A stretch of 64,000 nucleotides of DNA from Siphonodentalium dalli (lineage: Eukaryota; Mollusca; Scaphopoda; Gadilida; Siphonodentaliidae). The notes below the pieces were generated by a model, which had not been told where the DNA came from, did not search any database, and saw nothing but the letters and a program-made list of their open reading frames with translations. The DNA lies in contig CP136064.1 in assembly GCA_032622095.1 (NCBI GenBank), forward strand, positions 262,613,863 through 262,677,862, written 5' to 3'. Below are positions 43,861-57,979 of the stretch, in pieces; the first letter of the stretch is position 1, and every line of letters begins with the position of its first letter. Made by a program: the position numbers and the translations under genes.

Positions 43861-44167
43861 TAACCCGATATTGGAAAAGAGAGCCCGGTTGTCTCCGCGA
43901 CCCTTTGGATGGTATACATTGTACCTGCAAAAATCGACTAACTGGCCTTTGAATAGTGACAGTGTGAATAAATACCAACTTGAAAGCCCGGACTTTCTCT
44001 ATAAGCCGTGATAGAATGCAACTAACAGCGGACATTTTAATGTACATGTATAGGCTTATATGGTATTCAACTTAAGAGTCATTACCTTCTCAAGTACCAC
44101 CGCATTACGCCCGGGCGAAAATGGGACCCCGTGGTCGGACATACTCGACAATAAGCGAACTAAGTAC

Positions 44168-44545
44168 CTGGCGAAAACAGTCAGCTAACTGAGCACCCGT
44201 TGACAATATACTATTGAGTATACGTTCTCCTAAATTGACAATGAAACAAGTTTCATTCATGAAACAAGTTTCATTCTTAGTTTGAAGAATTTCGGTTAAA
44301 ATACTGTTAGATGTAAGAAGCCAATAACTGTTTCTATACTGAATGGATTCTCCCATGTAGTCATACAAGTATATACTGGAAAGGTGTATTATTAATTTGG
44401 AGGTTTGTTTGTCAGAAATAGGCTGACGAGTGACGACATATAATAACTGCAGAATGAGTCCTACGTCTTGAGGAAAATGTTCAGATAATAAGTTCAACAA
44501 TATGAACATTTCCTCGGGGATAACTAGGGGATAACTGGTCGTCAA
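44168..44545 (-). CDS. Reverse-strand exon-like ORF, family uncertain
   Basis: A 126-codon reverse stretch (open to 44105, 146 codons) looks protein-coding: PEEMFILLNLLSEHFPQDVG, QPISDKQTSKLIIHLSSIY, a YWLLTSNSILTEILQ helix and ILNSILSTGAQLADCFRQ, followed by a donor-like CAG|GTACTT. An in-frame TGA lies just before 44545, so the exon would have to start at an AG within (for example after CCCCTAG near 44529). The tandem pair NETCFM/NETCFI comes from an 18-bp duplication. The helical, Leu-rich pattern could fit the GAIN-A region of an adhesion GPCR, but that is a guess. It may be an exon of a reverse gene or a relic. Confidence 0.4.
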
Positions 44546-44639
44546 TCATGCTCCTGTATAGAAAGGGATATTTAAAACGGACGCGGAGATATATAGACAA
44601 GTAGTAAATATTGCATGTAACGTACTTAATAGTCACTGG

Positions 44640-44804
44640 ATATAAGGATTAACTGTCATGTGGACTGTTTTATGGAGATGTAACCGTGAGGTAAGTGGTC
44701 ATAACTTGTGTAAAACCCGACGGGTTTTTACATACAAGTTATGACCACTTACCTCACGGTTACATATCCATAAAAACAGTCCGCATGACAGTTAATCCTT
44801 ATAT
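44640..44804. repeat. 165-bp near-perfect palindrome
   Basis: TATAAGGATTAACTGTCATG at the left end is mirrored by CATGACAGTTAATCCTTATA at the right. The arms include GTAACCGTGAGGTAAGTGGT / ACCACTTACCTCACGGTTAC and meet at ACCCGACGGGT. There is almost no loop, and only a few mismatches occur over about 80 bp per arm. Confidence 0.92.
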
Positions 44805-46009
44805 TTAAATACATTTATCGAAAAAGCCGATTTTGTAAATGTATTTAAATCGAAAAGTGTATCGTGACAAAACCGGCCCAAAATATCCCATAGCACCCTT
44901 GGCAAAAGTTAACAGGAACAATTTCTTTATATTGAAACCCGATGACTTATTAAGTCAATCCTGCGCGAGTCCAAATTCGCCCAAAACATTACGCGTTGTT
45001 CCTTCCGAAACCTACGACGCGGCGATGTAATTATGAGGCTGCAGTTATGAGCTCTTGTGCGTTCACCGAGAAATAACTGCAACTAGTCACGTGGGCGCCG
45101 ACCAATCGGAATGCTGGATTTAGTGATAATCACACTTATTATGTAAATATACTCGGGAAGCGTCACCCTACTTGTAACTATCCTGTCATGAAAACACGAT
45201 TTCGGCTTAAATCCGCCAACATGTCTTCTAATTATTGTGAAGTTGTCAATGTATACATTGAAAATTGCGATAACGTTGTATTGTTAATTGATATCAACAC
45301 TTTCTCGTGCTATGGCTCTCTTTAGAAAAGCAGTTGCTGTTGAAATAGGAAATCAACTTTAATATCAACATAACTACATTATTTCGGTAAGATCTCACTC
45401 AATCGTAGCCTATGGCATATCCGCAAAGTCTTTATAGTCAGTATTAGTGTTTGAAGGGTTAATAAAACCGGATGCTATGGATGCAGCGTTGCAAGGTTCG
45501 CAGGTTATACTCAGGTATTACCCGCTAGTAAAGACATCTGAATAGACTGGCTAATCACCCGCTGAGACGTCCTGGGTCTCGTAGCTAATTTCGAAAATGT
45601 CGGGGTTGATCAAACCTGCCGTGGACGAACGAGACAGTCAATATTTGAATTGTGCCGGTGTTGATGTGTTAATAGCACCGGCATTGAAAGCGCCTCGTGT
45701 ATATACACTGTTAAATATAACGATCGTTTAGGTTCTCTAGACTACCTATATGAATCTCACTACCTAATGCGGTAGATTCCTATAATACCACCAGTATTTT
45801 ACTGCTTCGTAACCAAAGTTTTTGGTAATATCGTTCAGTGCCAAATTGTGGTGTGGCGATCACGTGGTCCACGACAATTGTTCACATACTAATGGAAAAA
45901 CATGGAGGCATCAAGCATTGGATTGGGGTGTGGCGATGACGTGATCGTGGGGGCATCAAGCATTGGATTGTCTTTTGTACAATGTATAGCAACGGAGAGA
46001 ACACAACAT
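44805..46009. other. Non-coding, nothing firmly recognised
   Basis: A small inverted repeat TAAATACATTT/AAATGTATTTA lies at 44806-44848. 'gcatcaagcattggattg' occurs at 45908 and 45963 beside 'ggtgtggcgatgacgtgat' text. No exon. Confidence 0.4.
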
Positions 46010-47500
46010 AATAGTCGGCTTACACATTTTATGTTGGATCCGTACTCGGCCTCGGCGTAAACACGTTATATCGTGTCACTAATTAGGTACGTTGACTGGG
46101 TAGTATTTAAGAATGCGGAAGTGTTTTCTCAGCATATTTTTTTCTGTGAAACTGGACCTAACTTGCTTATGATAAACCTGGAATATTGTTAACATTGTCT
46201 GGTTTATGTTTGTGTGTGAACCGGACAAGATGTTACAATCTCCGAAAATCGGCCGATGGCTAATCATGGATATTTTACTCGCTGATACTGAACGCTAGAA
46301 ACAATGTGCAGTGATCTGACCAACTGCAACAGGCTACACTTGACACGACAGTGTTGTGAATTTCAAAACACAGATACTTAAGTTCCACAAATTATAAACC
46401 ACCAGAATAATTCAAGAGTCAACTTCTGGTAACTACTAGTACGAGTCAAATACAGCAATGTAGAAATTAGTCGGAGTTAATTAACTGACGTAACAGGTTA
46501 GTCATGGCTCATGATGAGTCAGTCACAAGTTTGTTTACTACAACTTACATGTACATATTACAAAGGACGGACGTATCATATTCATCAATTTACATCAAAA
46601 CGTGAGTTGTCGCCTTAACATATCGCCCAGTTACGGGATCTGCTATTGTTTTGATCGAACCGTCGGCGAATTACTGATAATTTCGGAGACACAGGTCCAA
46701 TTCCGGGAGACCCATTATCTCTGAATCAGTCACATTCCATTATTAGATTGTGTTCACTGCAACGGACTAAAGCTATTATTTAATCAACACATTTAACATG
46801 GTTAAATGGCATTCGTGGGTATTAAATCTGATTGCGTTTATAGTAATTTGTTTTGCGACCGCCGTACTGCGCATTAATTTTTCACATGACCGACTTACAC
46901 CCAGTCCAGTTGTCGTGAGCGCCATGCACCGCGTTAACTATAAAAAAAACTTTATTTTAAATAATAATTTTTTTTACGGTTTATTCAACATTCGAAGTTG
47001 GTCACTGATAGACATTCGCCTTTGCATCATCAATGCAGTGTCGCGCCATGTTGAAATATACACTCTATGTGGTGGCTATAAAGCTGACTTTAAAAACAAC
47101 ATAACATTCATATAAACATTTTATGAAAATGCGGTCTAACCGCGAACGCAAGGTGGCACCAAGGTCGGTCCCGGTAGGACAGCTCACGGTTAATCGCATC
47201 AACACGGTCGAGTAACACACTAATATCGGTGGTCAATGAAGTTTAAGTCGATTAATTAGAGCATAGCTTATATACATGGACCAATGCAATGGATGCATCA
47301 TTTTCTTATCAAAACATGTGTGACTATCATTCTCAACGATTCGGCCATTTCCGCTTAGCTAGGAAATAACTTCTTACATAATTATAAACCATATTCGCGC
47401 TGTGCTATAATACATGGCTCTGGTGATCAGACAATGAGACTGACTCGTCATGCATAGATTCAAGTGGAGAATAATGTATTCACTATGGCTGTACAGACGA
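46010..47500 (+). repeat. Diverged dispersed repeat, copy 2 (uninterrupted)
   Basis: Collinear with 820-2630 in the same orientation. It lacks the 375-bp TA-flanked element and has the single TA at 47455-47456. Frames here (for example 46798-47115) have no counterpart in copy 1. Confidence 0.7.
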
Positions 47501-49436
47501 TTCTTCTCTCAAAGGACGTATTTACCGGTAGTATCAATGATCATTGATCAATCGTGTGATTATAATAGTCCGGCAGATATGGTGTCTATTTGCGGAAGAG
47601 GTTATTTGCTGGCAAAGCGAAAGTCGCCAAGTCGTTGAGAATCGTATGACTAAATGTATGAGTAACCCATTGGGCCGCTATTACTGAATTTCTATATTTG
47701 TCTTCAATGTTTCAGTCCAGCTATATATGACTGTTAGGTATATAAGTGTTGTGATACATTGGCTATGTATACGAATGTGATGTGGACCTCTGGACTCTGG
47801 TTTGCGTCAATACACGGAGTGCACATTCAAGTGACTGGACTATTGCACGCCTGCGACTGGAATATTTCACACCAAAACTAGTACAAATGTTTGGATTTTG
47901 TTTCGGAGAGTGATACAAAAACTGCGATAAAATACATTTAAATTTGTTCGGTGGATAAACAGAACATCCATATACTGTAGCTGAACAGAGAATTTATATT
48001 TGCTCGTATGTGGGCATCTATTCGGCATTTATTCATCTACACTATGCGGATATTCTCTCTCTATATATAGGCATACATAAAAGACTAACTGAACTGCTAG
48101 GTATATAGACTGGGACGAAAAGTCGAAATACATCTTCCAACAATACGTTTGTTGGCCGGATGATAACATAACTTTATGAAAATTGGTGTGTGGAAAGAGA
48201 GTCCATGTCAAGTTCGAATTGGAGTCCGGTTTGACCATTTCTGACAGAGTTACGCCCCTTTAGCTGACTATTTTGTTGTCCAAATGATTACTCAAGTTTT
48301 TATTATCCTATTACTGTCAATCGAATAAAATTAAGTGCGTTAACAATATAGACGGTTGGAAGTAAAGTTTCATTCAATGACTGTTCACAGAATCTTATCA
48401 GGCGACGTGTGTCTAAGACGCTTCTTATAAACGCGAGGCACCCACACGCACCAGGTCTGAGTTAAACGTGTATGCGTTATGTTGGGTGGTTATACTTCCA
48501 GGTGCCTGTATGGTTATTCTGCTGACTCAAAACCACCCAATACCACCCAATACCACCCAATATCGCTTCTCAGGTTGTGTTCATCAGACTCCAGCTCACT
48601 TTCAACATGTCAGTGTAGTATTGCCTCGGCGTTATCGGTGGGTACTTGTTCGACCCATCCAAGCATGAAATCTCTTCATCGAGCTTCTGGCCACAAAAAA
48701 ATGTGATGGACTGTCTTGATTTCCGTCGACTTTCTTTGTCAGTCGGCAAGCCCACTCTGTGTCGCTGTGGGAAAGTAAACAAGTGATCACAATATAATAT
48801 GGAGCCATAGTTTAAGAGCTTGCAGCGGACCCCGCACAGCCCCACATACAGCCCCAATTACATTATGTTACCCTTATTTCATTCAATAAACCCATTCTAT
48901 AAATTGTGATAGTAAACGTTCGTTAATCGCAGGAAATAGCCAGGTGACCGTTGACTTTTGGTTTGTCGTCTGTTCACATTCCGTACGATACGTCTCAAAA
49001 TACTATGGCTTCCAATATTTTTTCCAACAAACTATAATGAATGAAGAGTTTGAAAAGTTACATAATTAAATATGCGCCATTAAATACGACAAGAGTCTAT
49101 ATTTATCTGGGACTATTTCTTTGCGCGGGCAAACAATGCATAGTTACTTGAAACGCCATCGCATGCTTTATAGGAGCCACTGTTAGTTTCGCGTCCCATC
49201 TGTTGATTTAAGTATGTTTTTGATCATGTAATAAATATAATATACAACTCGTCCCCAGTCTATAGCGGAATTTACAAAACTCGTCCAAAATTCTGGGGAC
49301 TCGTTGTAGACTCGTATATCCCTTATATCTCACATGACCACTTTAAGATGTACGGTCCAATTTGATGACAGATTGGTAAACACAACTTCTAAGATAATTT
49401 TGTCGGGAAATAGGAAATGAGAAACTTCTTGCAATT
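47501..49436. other. Non-coding, nothing firmly recognised
   Basis: A short ACCCAATACC tandem run lies at 48533-48563. A reverse 95-codon frame (48570-48857) has no identifiable domain. Confidence 0.4.
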
Positions 49437-49567
49437 ACCATCATTCGTATAATATAAACACCACGAAAATCGACAATTACCATCATTCATATTATACAAT
49501 TAATATAAACACCACGAAAATCCACAATTACCATCATTCATTTAATATAAACACACGAAAATCCACA
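49437..49567. repeat. ~50-bp tandem repeat, three copies
   Basis: 'ttaccatcattc' followed by 'ataatataaacaccacgaaa' and 'atcgacaa' repeats at about 49435, 49477 and 49527 with small length differences. Confidence 0.85.
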
Positions 49568-50067
49568 AACTCTTCCATATGTAATAAGTCTTAAACTGCC
49601 ACAAGATAACATAATTAATAACACTGTTTATATTATTCTTGCCTATAAAATAGCGGTGAAATGACCGAAACGTAGATCTTTGTATGTATCTCTTAGAAGC
49701 CAGAGTGAAATACGATTTCGTTATTTCACTGTAGGTTTCGTTATTTTTCATTGTAGTCTGCCGGCGGTTTACGCGAGCGAAAAAAATGAAGGCAAATTCT
49801 ATAACCGCGCGCTATATAGTAAATTGCCAGCAAACGTATCGGTTATAATCCATAAGTTTATTCGAAACTAGAGTTATTTCTTATAATTTAAACCGTCATT
49901 TCACAGTGGAACCACCATATGAAGAAGGCAGAAGTAAAACAAGCGAACAAACTTTCTAAAGAAAACCACACGCCATAGAGTTGAAACAGACGCCCTTGAC
50001 ACTCATGAGTCATCTGCAATTCGGCGTTTTTGATTGGCTAGCCGGTACTTATCATGGGGACTAGCTT

Positions 50068-50400
50068 TAATCCGGATTCCGGATCCGGATCCGGATCGGA
50101 TTTGACCGAAAAAAAAAAAATCCGATCCGGATCCGACCCACTTTTTTAATATTGCTTTAAATCACTATTATGTGACATTTTCGCATTATATCACCGTTGA
50201 ATGTGCTATTATCAGCTGGATAGATGTCCTAGCCACGAATCCGGGCCGAAAAAGTAGCTTTTTCACGGATTCCGGATCCGGATCCGACTCACTTTTTTAA
50301 ATTGCATTAAATCACTATTATGTGACATTTTCGCATTATATCACCGTTGTATATGGTATTATCAGCTAGATAGATGTCCTAGCCATGAATCCGGGCTTCC
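50068..50400. repeat. GGATCCGGATCC cluster and ~145-bp duplication
   Basis: ATCCGGATCCGGATCGGAT at 50083 faces its complement TCCGATCCGGATCCGA near 50120 around a poly-A run, making a hairpin. Then two copies (50160-50250 and 50290-50398) share 'aaatcactattatgtgacat', 'cgcattatatcaccgttg' and 'agatgtcctagcca'. The same text recurs at 59900-60000. Confidence 0.8.
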
Positions 50401-50489
50401 CGTGGTTGCAAACAGACAACTGGCTCATACAAGTGACTCCGGATTGTTCTCGCTTGTTAATCCGGGACCCGGACTGGGTCACTTGTGTC

Positions 50490-50910
<421 letters not shown>

Positions 50911-50934
50911 GGATTCCCTTAGGGTTGTAATCGT

Positions 50935-52520
50935 GACTTTATTGACTAAAGCCTGAAACTTTAAAGATTTGTTGCTTATTCATATGGAAAACCTTTTGGA
51001 GGGGGTGCCCGGGTGGACGGTCCTGTGTCAGGATAAAATCAGGTTTCCATGGCAACGGCACCAAATATTTGGAGAACAGTTGAAAAAGGCCACAGTTGAG
51101 AACCAACGAGCCTTTTGTTTGAAGAAATGATGTTAACACATAGTGCCAATAATGGTCCATCAAACGGACTTAGCCACTATGACATATAGGGTCAAGGGCA
51201 ATTACTAAGGTCAAGGTCATTGAAACAAATGTGATATTTTGGTCTATGTTTTATAATTGTCTCATATACCGCTACCCCTATTGTGACTTAGTCTAAAGAG
51301 CAATCCCCACCATAATACACGGTGTTCAATTTGATATATGATGCATTTGGTATACTACAGTAACTGTCAACAGGTGACAGCGTTTTGTTGATACGTAATC
51401 TATTTTAAGTACTAATTTGTAATGTATTTGTGGCAGTACGAAAGTCACGATACATTACCCTGAGACCATCAGACCAAATAAATATAATATTGTGACTTTA
51501 GCACTAAAACATGACACTTCACCATATGTGTTTCTTAGTTATAGTTGAAACGTTTTGGAGGGGGATGCCTTGGTGAGGGATCATGTATCAGGATAAAATC
51601 TGGTTTCCATGGTAACGGCATCAAATATTTGGAGAAAAATTGAAATAGCCCATGTTGACAACCTGATGATCCTTGTGTTTGAAGAAATGATGTGAAGTCA
51701 TAGTGCCAATAATGGTCCATCACATGGACCAGGCCATAGTACATATAGGATCAAGGTCAATTGCAAAGGTCAAGGTTATTCGAAAAAGGTAATTGTATAT
51801 ATATTTTTATATATTTCTCATATTCCGCTACGCATAGCACTAGCACATGTATTAGTCATAAAAGCAATCCCCTTCATAATACACAAACACTTGAACACCA
51901 TCACCACGTTCAATTTGGTACGATACACTTGATGCAAGACGATCACAGTCAACATGTCACAACATTTATAGTTTATATTTAATCACATTTTAAGCTTTAT
52001 AGTAGTTGAGGCAGTACTTAAGTCACGATGCATTACCCTTTAGAGAAATCAGATCAAAATAAACACGATTTTGTGACTTCAGTAACTAAAGCACTGCACT
52101 TCACAAATATGTTGCTTAGTTATTGTAGGAACTTTTTGGATTGGGGTGGCCTCATGTGTCAGGATCAAATATGGTTTCCATGTCAAAATATTTGGATAAA
52201 AGTAAAAAAAAAGCCCACTGTGGAAACCCGATTAGCTATTAATACAAAAGTCACGGTCCAACTCCGAATTGAGGGACCATCAGACCCAAATAAACACGAT
52301 TTTATGACTATATGTTTATGTTTATTCTCAAGCATGAAACTTCACATATTTGATGCTTAGTTATAGAAGCACTTTTGGGATGTGAGGTCCGCTGTGAGTT
52401 GTATTTCAAGGTCAGAGGACAAAGGTCAAAGACCAAATGCCATAATGATCTAATAAATGTTGTTTTGTTGTGGCTAAATAATGTGATTGATACTATATGC
52501 CCCACAATACCATCGAAAAT
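50935..52520 (+). repeat. Three tandem copies of a ~550-bp repeat
   Basis: Copies start near 50935, 51490 and 52070. Each has 'ttgttgcttagttat'-like text, CTTTTGGAGGGGGTGCC, 'aggataaaatcaggtttcca', 'tggcaacggcaccaaatatt', 'ccaataatggtccatca' and 'aaggtcaaggtcattg'. The third is truncated. Inverted relatives lie at 57980-59260. Confidence 0.85.
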
Positions 52521-54514
52521 CTGCATATTAGTGACCTAATTTTTTCAGCCAATCAAGATAGTTCGCATGGGGGTAACTAGCTAGGGTTCGATGGGTTCGG
52601 ACGAACCCGTCCTGGGAAGGACAATGCTCTATTGTGCGACCATGCACTGTATATACCATGCACGTTATCGCAACATACATGACATTGTGTGTTACCAAAA
52701 TTACATTAATGTCGGCAATATTCGAAAACTATAGCAAATAATAATGGCGGTTTTAATTAGCGCTCAGTAATATTGTTCTAAGACGCTTTTAAATATTGCA
52801 CTATTAGCCCAGTCATGTGTACAAGCCAAACAATTAACCGGCTAAAGCCATGATATTGTGTACATGTTCTGCTATAGTTTGATCAAAACGAGATATGATA
52901 CTCAACAGTATGACAAGCTGACTGGAGCGACCTCCACAGTGGCTAAACCGTAACAAGTGTTAGCTTCGAGTTGCACCTCTTGGGTTGGAATTTTCCGGCA
53001 GAGACTCACAGACAAACGATTGGAGACAATTACCCCCAACACCACCCTCCCCATTGGTAGCTTGAATTAGATTCATATTGAAACCCCAAAACAATGGGGC
53101 TAGGGGGTAGATAGCGCTCGCACATCATAAAGTCCCTGGATACATGACTATATATGCCCACATTTTAGACACAGTGTCTCCAATAAAGCCACATATTTGC
53201 ACATAAGTTGACTTGGCTACGATATGTGTGGATAAGACATATTCTTTAACTGTTCGTTAACTGGATAGACTGTATTTTACGGTTCACTGTGCCTAAATAT
53301 GTCTTCTGATCATAATATCAATCTAAAAAGGTGTATTATGTAACGGAAGTACCCATTAAGAGAGATGTCATGCGATGTCGATTTTGGTTGTACATGCATA
53401 TTTCAGTTTCCTGTCGCTAAAAGACTTGAGGTTTTATGTTTTTCAATAAGTTTAATTCTACATTGTTACATTATGTTTACTTAATTTTATTTGAAATGCT
53501 TTCGGTACTTATATTGAAAATATAGAGTTTCATCTCTTGAGTCACCGGAAAACGAGACGTAATATTCATGATATGTATACATGTAGAGCAGAAGTATTCA
53601 ATTACGTACCATGCTTTTCCATGTACTACATCATGTAATTCAATGTCATAATACATTGTAAAATATATTTCAAATACACTTAAAGATTTCAGCACGGTGT
53701 CTATTGTTACATATAGTTACGTTCGGTGATTGAATTTATAAGAACAAATTTTGTCGAGAAATCGAAAAATGGATGTGGACGGGAACAGTGCCTTCGTCGT
53801 GTGACTGAATGTAAATAATGACAATCGGGAGGTGTAGCATGTCTAATATGGAAACCTAATTCATGGTTTCGTCTTTGCCCACAAATCCCATCATCACAAC
53901 TTGACGTACATATTTTTGACAACTAGTGATCAGCAACTTAAACAACTAGGCGTACAGAAACTGACGGGTGGGGTGTCCAAATAAATAGCCTCTACTTTCA
54001 GATTGTAAATACACTCGAGCCAAGGTAATGTTAATAACTGTTGCACACACAACGGCCTTTCCGTTACAATATAGTGGGATTTCCGACATATGCTGTATAT
54101 GTGTTAAACGGACACTTGAAGAGGGAATTTTTGAGAGAAAATTATTTTATGAAGTAATCAAAGGCCGTTTTTATCTATAGAAAAGAGTCCTTCGCTCAAA
54201 AGGAGCCCGCTGGCGATCAGCAAATGTGCATGTACACGTTTATTGCTGTTGGGGAAACCGTTTATCCGGTCTAAAAACTTGTTTTTGTGGTGTTACTTTG
54301 ATTCTTCTGTTGTATTTATGTTCTAAAAATATAATTTTTCGTCTTGGCGAAAGCAACTTCCGATTATATGCTTCTACGGTTTAGCCACTGTGACCTTGCA
54401 CATCGCTCAAAGCGACCAAGCCGATGTTGTGTGAATTCACAATAAACCACCGGCGGACAAAAACATTATCTGATTCAAGTTCTAAGCAGTTTGAGTTTTC
54501 TCTTAGGACGCTTA
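52521..54514. other. Non-coding between repeat arrays
   Basis: No exon, RNA gene or element end recognised. Confidence 0.4.
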
Positions 54515-54722
54515 ATCTCAGTAGGGAATCGCGCTAAAGAATCGGCAGGAAACCAGAATCTTTAGTACTGAACTATTGGGGAAAAATATCCAAGTTAGAA
54601 CAGTTGGAGTCTATTCTTGTGAAGCTCGCGCTTAGTTGGGGATCGCGATATTTGGTTCGGGAACTGAAGAATCGGCAGGCGTCCAGAACCTTTCGCGCAT
54701 ACTGAACTATTGGCGTTAATCC
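54515..54722. repeat. ~120-bp direct duplication
   Basis: 'agaatcggcagg', 'ccagaa(t/c)ct', 'actgaactattgg' and 'ggatcgcg'/'gaatcgcg' occur in the same order at about 54515-54585 and 54637-54717. Confidence 0.65.
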
Positions 54723-57700
54723 ACTTAGACAATACTTGAGTATTATATACATATGTCGCACACGAACCACCCGTGCAGGGGTTCGATTATAGCTCATGGT
54801 AGGGGAATGAAAGTTAATGATTCATAAGGTTCGTCTTCAAGAAGTCTGAACGTTTTGTTGTGCGATGAGTCCGTCACCAGGTCATGCTGGGCTAATATCG
54901 CCCCATCCCATCCAATGCGGCCCTCGCATAAATTTTACCGTTGCAATCACACGACGAACCCGCCTTATGGAAACACTGGCTACGCCTATGATATTCAACA
55001 TACGTCAAGGTTACTAACGGGGGGAAGTGGTTTCTGGGGGCCAAATAAGGATGTATTTTATAACACGACCACGCAGAGCCAATATTACAGAGAGGAATAA
55101 TCATGCATCTTTTACCATATTCTCACATCTAACTGGGATCAATGCACATTCCTACTCCTTACACATAGCGGTGACCCTTAAACATCACACGAATCACGAC
55201 GATAGTATCTAAAGCATGAAACTTGGCATATTGGTCGAGTGACCTCAAACTGAACATTGTTGGAGGTGATTATCCGGATGGGATCAGATTGATCAAGGTC
55301 AGGTCAATATAATCTATGTCAACATTTCCCCCTTATACTTTTGTCATTTGTAGGCATTTAATTGAAATATGGGATATATTGAACTTTCTCCGACAGCTTG
55401 TACCATTTACAGAACCCGGCTGGCAAATAACTTGAACAACCACAATTTGTTTTATGTTTTTCATTGTCTCATTCAAATACCCAAGCAAACCATGGAATGC
55501 CACACAAAGACAGTGGGATACGTGTGGCAAAATGGCTGTGCTATTAGGCAGTGTATGTTATTATGAATATAAAGTGGCATATGGCACCACGGATTGAAAG
55601 AATATGATGCTTTGCGACCCTTAGGATTTGGCGAAAATGCTACTGGCGTAATGTGAGGTCTCATTCGTAGACTATTTATACAATATAGTCAATTGATGAC
55701 TGTTGAGTCGCCACTCGCCTGACTGCAAAGACCGAGAATACTCGGACTCTGAAGATTATGGTTAGAACATGTAAAAATCACTTAAGTAGTTCTAAACAGG
55801 GACGTCGCTAGATGGTCTCCGTTATGCAGTGGGGTATTAACTCCCAACTGGAGCAAACATACTACCAAGTTCGTAAAATTCCTTTGCACATCCCTCTTAG
55901 ATTGGAAGTGATGCCTCCAACCTGACATGCCCTCTTCCTTTTTAATAGCCGACCCCATTCAAACATATTGGATTCCCAACTTTATATGTACCCTAAACAC
56001 CAAAACGCAATTGCTTGACTGGTCGGACCCATTTTAATAAAATAACCTTCCATACTATATATAGGCTAAACAGGACAATACATATGACTTGCGGTTCTTG
56101 ACAAGATGTTGACGGATGGATGAGGAGCGATAAAAGCCTCCACCCGCATCAAGTTTCCCATATGTAACTACCCAATAACACAGGTATCTATTTTTAATGG
56201 CCTAACTGTCAGATCCACACTTGGGGGCAACAGTCATATCTATGAATATACTATACCAATATTGATCATTTGGATTGAAACAAATTAGTTATCATACACC
56301 ATTCTAAACATTCAACAGGGCTGTCACAATTTCAATTAAAGCTGCTATGCAGTTTTGTTACAATTGGTGAATCATTGACATTGGAATATCATTTGTTGAA
56401 AACTGCTGGCTGGATTTAGTTGTGCAAAGAGTAAAATCCAAGATGGCTGCCGGCAGCCATGTTTTTGTTCAAAAATCGTTCAAATTCGATAACGTCCATC
56501 CAAACATGAACCTGAACATGACTGTAAATTGTAAGAAGATTTCTCCAATAAGGTTGGCTGCAGAGTGCCGATGGATTCAAATGTGGAAATCAAAATGGTT
56601 GCCATAGTTTAAAACTAATTTCGGGGGGGGGATATTGCTCCCATGCAAAGATCACAACGAAGACACACATAGAGTATGTTCATTATCAAATGAGGGAAGT
56701 GGCTTGTAGGTTCAAGTTGAGCTAAACAGAGGGGAAGGTGGGGATTGTTACAAAATAAGCAGAAAGGTATGGCAGGGTTGTTGTGTGTGTCAAATTAGCC
56801 AAAACCATTTTTTACACCCACTTGTATTTCTATTTAAAATCTTTAAATTCCCAAATATAATCTCTGTCAGTTGCCTTAATTGTAAAAAATGGTAACACTC
56901 CCATATATTTGTGATATTAGAACCATGGATACATATATTAGAGGTCATTCATCCCAGTCATGTTGTACATTGTACCATAAGTCATTACAATCTAAGATTC
57001 TCAGACTTTTCGGAGGTACCTTGTCCAAAAAGGTAATAAAATAGTTGGATGGAATCATTTAATAAAATGTTCATTTGGGACAAGTTATTCTATAATCACA
57101 TATGGATATATTTGACAAACAACTAGAAAAACGGTGTCTTACATGTGAATTCCGTTTTCCAATTTTAAGTAATGAATGTCATACGCATGGCCATAACTTA
57201 CAGAGTTCTATATCTAAGCTACGGCCATTGAGTAATGGAATATATTTAATCATATTTTCATGATAAATTTATGTCTCATTCAGCTGGTGATAATATTTCG
57301 TTTACTGGCGATCCTGTTAGCTGATCAATCAAGAATTTGAGACCGTATACAATTACCATTTCGCAGCAATCTTACTGAAATATATTTTGAATAATGTGGT
57401 ATGCATCATTGTCGCAACATTCTTATGTGATTCTAACCATAAAACAAGCCGATGTGTGTGAATGAAGTGAATATTACCTATTCCCTTTGTGAACAGAACA
57501 CTCAAAAGTGACCAATTTGATAACATTTGGAACAGTTGTATGGAAACATGAGCATTCAATCCACCACTCAACATATATTTTTGTATGAAAAGTATGACTA
57601 AGTTATACAGCACTGTGGATTGTATTCCATATTTCTGAACGAAATTGGGATAGTAGTAATATAGCAAAAATTTCATTAAAATGACAATTTGGACAGTATT

Positions 57701-57979
57701 TGTGCTATGGAAACGAGATTATATACTATACACCAGTTGTTAACATTAATTTCAATTGAAAATGTTACAGTTGCCATGTTAACAAGATTGTTTTAATCAG
57801 GAAAATTATAATCCAACCTAAAAATATAATAATAACACACATTCGCTTTATATGTATGTTATATGGCTCTTTAAATGTTTTGTTCATAAAAAAAAACTTA
57901 ACAATCACCTGATTTATCTTTAACGAATTATGCAGACCGTTTTGCCACATTTACCATAAACAAGTAGTACTTCAATTAT
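54723..57979. other. Non-coding spacer inside the inverted arrays
   Basis: AT-rich, with a poly-G run (56623-56630) and a palindrome around ATGGCTGCCGGCAGCCAT (56442-56459). A 107-codon reverse frame (57353-57676) has no supporting domain. No exon found. Confidence 0.4.

Noticed and set aside
48570-48857. 95-codon reverse frame
   Set aside because: Protein-like in parts but without any motif or splice signal that I could place.
57353-57676. 107-codon reverse frame
   Set aside because: Composition is typical of translated AT-rich non-coding DNA; no motif.
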